Translations under genes and position numbers: made by a program
Notes under the pieces: model-generated
Seen by the model: the letters and a program-made list of their open reading frames with translations, nothing else
What the model was told of the DNA's origin: nothing
Databases searched by the model: none
Shown: positions 6,090 to 7,652 of the stretch, piece after piece
Numbering within the stretch: the stretch's first letter is position 1
Layout of the letters: every line of letters begins with the position of its first letter
Source: an uncultured Pseudorhodoferax sp.
GTDB lineage: Bacteria > Pseudomonadota > Gammaproteobacteria > Burkholderiales > Burkholderiaceae
Assembly (NCBI GenBank): GCA_913776795.1
Contig: CAJYRH010000031.1
Span: 1-7,652, forward strand
Length of the DNA stretch: 7,652 bases
Direction of reading: 5' to 3'

Positions 6090-7085
6090 ATGGAATTGCA
6101 TATCGAGCCGCTGGGCCGCGTGTTGCCTGTGGAGCCCGGCGCCAACCTGCTGGAAGTGCTGCGCGCGCACCAGATTCCCGTGTCGTACAGCTGCATGGCC
6201 GGGCGCTGCGGCACCTGCCGCTGCAAGGTGATCGCGGGCGAGGTGCTGGATTCCGGCCAGGCGCTGCGCATGCCGCCGCTGGGCGGCGATGGCGAGGCGC
6301 AGTACGTGATGGCCTGCCAGACGGTGCTGAGCGAGTCCTGCACCATCGAGATTCCCGAGCCCGACGAGGTGGTCGTCCACACCGCCCGCACGCTCAAGGC
6401 CACGGTGACGGCCGTGGAAACGCTCACGCACGACATCCGTCGCGTGCTCCTCAAACCCGCCAAGCCGCTGGATTTCTCGCCGGGGCAGTACGCGCAGCTG
6501 CAGTTCGGCCCGGGCCTGGTGCGGCCCTATTCGATGGCCGGGTTGCCGCACGACGACGAACTCGAATTCCATGTGCGGCTGGTCGAAGGCGGGTTGGTGT
6601 CCACCCACGTCGCCAACGTGCTGGCCGTGGGCGACGCGGTGCGCGTGAGCGGGCCGCTGGGTTCGGCCTATCTGCGCCGCAAGTACGAAGGGCCGATGCT
6701 CTGCGTGGCGGGCGGCACGGGGCTGGCGCCGATTCTTTCCATCGTGCGCGGCGCGCTGGAGGCCGGCATGCCCAACCCCATCCACGTCTATGCCGGCGCG
6801 CGTTCGGCGCGCGACGTCTATGGCCTGCAGTGGCTGGCCGATCTGCAGCAGCGCCATGCGCAGCTGCAGGTGCATGCCGTGGTGGCTGCGGCCGATGCGG
6901 CGCCGGGGCAGCGCACGGGCCTGGTCACCGATGCGATCGCGCAGGACTGGCCTTCGCTGGAAGGCTGGCGCGCGTACCTGTGCGGTTCGCCGCCGATGGT
7001 GGAGGCCGTGTCGCTGCTGGCGCGCCAGCGCGGCATCGCGCCCGAGCACCTCTATGCCGACGCTTTTTATGCGAGCACCCCCTGA
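6090..7085 (+). CDS. nagAa: Ferredoxin reductase component of a ring-hydroxylating oxygenase (NagAa/NahAa-like)
   Basis: This encodes 331 residues and moves electrons from NAD(P)H through FAD and an iron-sulfur centre towards the oxygenase. Modules in order: a plant-type [2Fe-2S] ferredoxin domain with C35-x4-C40-x2-C43 and C76; an FAD-binding barrel with RPYSMAG (145-151); and an NAD-binding domain with AGGTGLAP (207-214) and CGSPPM (298-303). The [28 protein letters not shown] and EHLYADAFY stretches match naphthalene/salicylate oxygenase reductases as I remember them, and the length is typical of that family. ATG 6090 is chosen because [10 protein letters not shown] is the conserved beginning and GGAGA (6076-6080) stands 9 bases upstream. 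The longer open frame upstream runs through the divergent regulator gene and is not real. It is the first gene of the operon, followed after a structured spacer by a Rieske oxygenase subunit, as in nag-type clusters. Activation by the divergent regulator is likely. Confidence 0.9.
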   Translation: MELHIEPLGRVLPVEPGANLLEVLRAHQIPVSYSCMAGRCGTCRCKVIAGEVLDSGQALRMPPLGGDGEAQYVMACQTVLSESCTIEIPEPDEVVVHTARTLKATVTAVETLTHDIRRVLLKPAKPLDFSPGQYAQLQFGPGLVRPYSMAGLPHDDELEFHVRLVEGGLVSTHVANVLAVGDAVRVSGPLGSAYLRRKYEGPMLCVAGGTGLAPILSIVRGALEAGMPNPIHVYAGARSARDVYGLQWLADLQQRHAQLQVHAVVAAADAAPGQRTGLVTDAIAQDWPSLEGWRAYLCGSPPMVEAVSLLARQRGIAPEHLYADAFYASTP

Positions 7086-7236
7086 GCGGCTACGCCGCTA
7101 CGTGCTGCCGCCAGAGGCGGGCGCTCTTCATGCGCGTCCAAGCCTGCGCGGGCAGGCTTGGAGCCGCGGCACTCAGCCCCTTCCAGGGGGTCGACGCCAG
7201 CGGCCGGGCCAAGCCCGTTCCGCGGCGTCCGCTGGC
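7085..7236. repeat. GC-rich hairpin cluster between reductase and oxygenase genes
   Basis: Several perfect stems follow one another: AGCGGC/GCCGCT (7085-7090/7094-7099), starting on the last base of the reductase stop codon; CCGCC/GGCGG (7108-7112/7116-7120); a 10-bp stem CCAAGCCTGC (7138-7147) with its complement at 7152-7161; CCCCT/AGGGG (7177-7181/7185-7189); and GCCAGCGG/CCGCTGGC (7196-7203/7229-7236) enclosing CGGGC/GCCCG (7205-7209/7213-7217). The CCCCCTGAGCGGC opening resembles a dispersed intergenic repeat I recall from Comamonadaceae. No T-run is present, so these may stabilise or process the transcript, attenuate read-through, or simply be repeat sequence. Confidence 0.65.
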
Positions 7237-7310
7237 ATGGCCTGCTCCGCGGCCTTTCGATCGTTACGCGCCGTGCATTGACTGAACAACCCTCACCAGG
7301 AGACAACGAC

Positions 7311-7652
7311 ATGAGCATTTCGCCCCACCCCGTCTTTCCATTGCAGCCCGTCTGGGAAACCCCCGGCACCCACCGCGTGCCCTTCGCGGCCTACACCAGC
7401 GAGGAGATCTACCGCCGCGAGCTGGAGCGCTTCTTCTACCGTGGCCACTGGTGCTATGTGGGTCTGGAGGCCGAGGTGCCCAACCCCGGCGACTTCAAGC
7501 GCACGGCGATCGGCGAGCGCTCGGTGATCCTCACGCGCGGCGAGGACATGCAGCTGCATGTGGTGGAGAACGTCTGCGCGCACCGCGGCATGCGCTTTTG
7601 CCGCGAGCGGCACGGCAACCGCAAGGAGTTCGTCTGCCCCTACCACCAGTGG
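7311..7652 (+). CDS. nagG: Rieske non-haem iron oxygenase alpha subunit, N-terminal part (3' end outside window)
   Basis: The first 114 residues are present and the frame is still open at the window edge. The Rieske [2Fe-2S] signature is complete: C89-A-H91-R-G, then 17 residues, then C109-P-Y-H112. This centre takes electrons from the reductase chain and passes them to the mononuclear iron site, which should lie in the missing C-terminal two-thirds. ELERFFYRGHWCYVGLEAEVPNPGDFKR (with signature residues G45-H46-W47 and P57-N-P-G-D61) is typical of the salicylate 5-hydroxylase (NagG) and anthranilate dioxygenase (AndAc) branch. The start is firm: AGGAGA at 7298-7303 lies 7 bases before the ATG. 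Gene order regulator, reductase, oxygenase matches nag clusters, so salicylate hydroxylation to gentisate is the best guess. The enzyme class is certain; the substrate and symbol are tentative. Confidence 0.87.
   Translation, partial: MSISPHPVFPLQPVWETPGTHRVPFAAYTSEEIYRRELERFFYRGHWCYVGLEAEVPNPGDFKRTAIGERSVILTRGEDMQLHVVENVCAHRGMRFCRERHGNRKEFVCPYHQW

Noticed and set aside
6039..7049. Long antisense open frame opposite the reductase gene
   Set aside because: It is a high-GC shadow rich in Arg and His with no family features, on the strand opposite a clear reductase.

Overview
The window looks like chromosomal DNA from a high-GC betaproteobacterium, most likely Burkholderiales of the Comamonadaceae type. 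Three things suggest this: an OmpW-type porin end, a NagR/NahR-like regulator divergent from NagAa- and NagG-like genes in the order of salicylate/naphthalene catabolic loci, and a GC-rich hairpin cluster directly after a CCCCCTGAGCGGC stop region of a kind I recall from Comamonadaceae genomes. The family assignments rest on motifs read by eye. No database search was run.

Layout. (1) Positions 1-458 hold the 3' part of an OmpW-family outer-membrane protein gene. (2) Positions 459-704 are a non-coding leader with a near-perfect 32-bp palindrome overlapping a TATAAT box. (3) Positions 705-4878 are a compact three-gene operon with visibly lower GC than its flanks: a small MerR-like HTH protein (161 aa), a 995-aa N6-adenine DNA methyltransferase with motifs X, I and NPPW plus a C-terminal specificity-like region, and a 235-aa protein with a PD-(D/E)XK nuclease signature (PD ... 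ECK). I read this as a restriction-modification or related defence module with its own transcriptional controller. (4) Positions 4879-5066 are a short convergent intergenic region with weak hairpins. (5) Positions 5067-5978 on the minus strand encode a LysR-type regulator closely resembling NahR/NagR/DntR. (6) Positions 5979-6089 are the divergent control region, with an ATTCA-N6-TGAT dyad and a plausible -35/-10 pair. (7) Positions 6090-7085 encode a NagAa/NahAa-type ferredoxin reductase (2Fe-2S, FAD and NAD modules). (8) Positions 7086-7310 are a hairpin-rich spacer. (9) Positions 7311-7652 hold the 5' end of a Rieske oxygenase alpha subunit.

How the parts work together. The catabolic side is a standard unit: a regulator that probably senses an aromatic carboxylate switches on an electron-transfer reductase, which feeds a Rieske oxygenase, probably a salicylate hydroxylase or related enzyme. 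The defence side appears to be cargo between ompW and this locus. No integrase, transposase or tRNA is visible at its edges. The most interesting part is the defence module: a large methyltransferase and a separate small nuclease under a MerR-like (not XRE-type C-protein) controller, with an apparently leaderless first gene and a double-site operator across its promoter.
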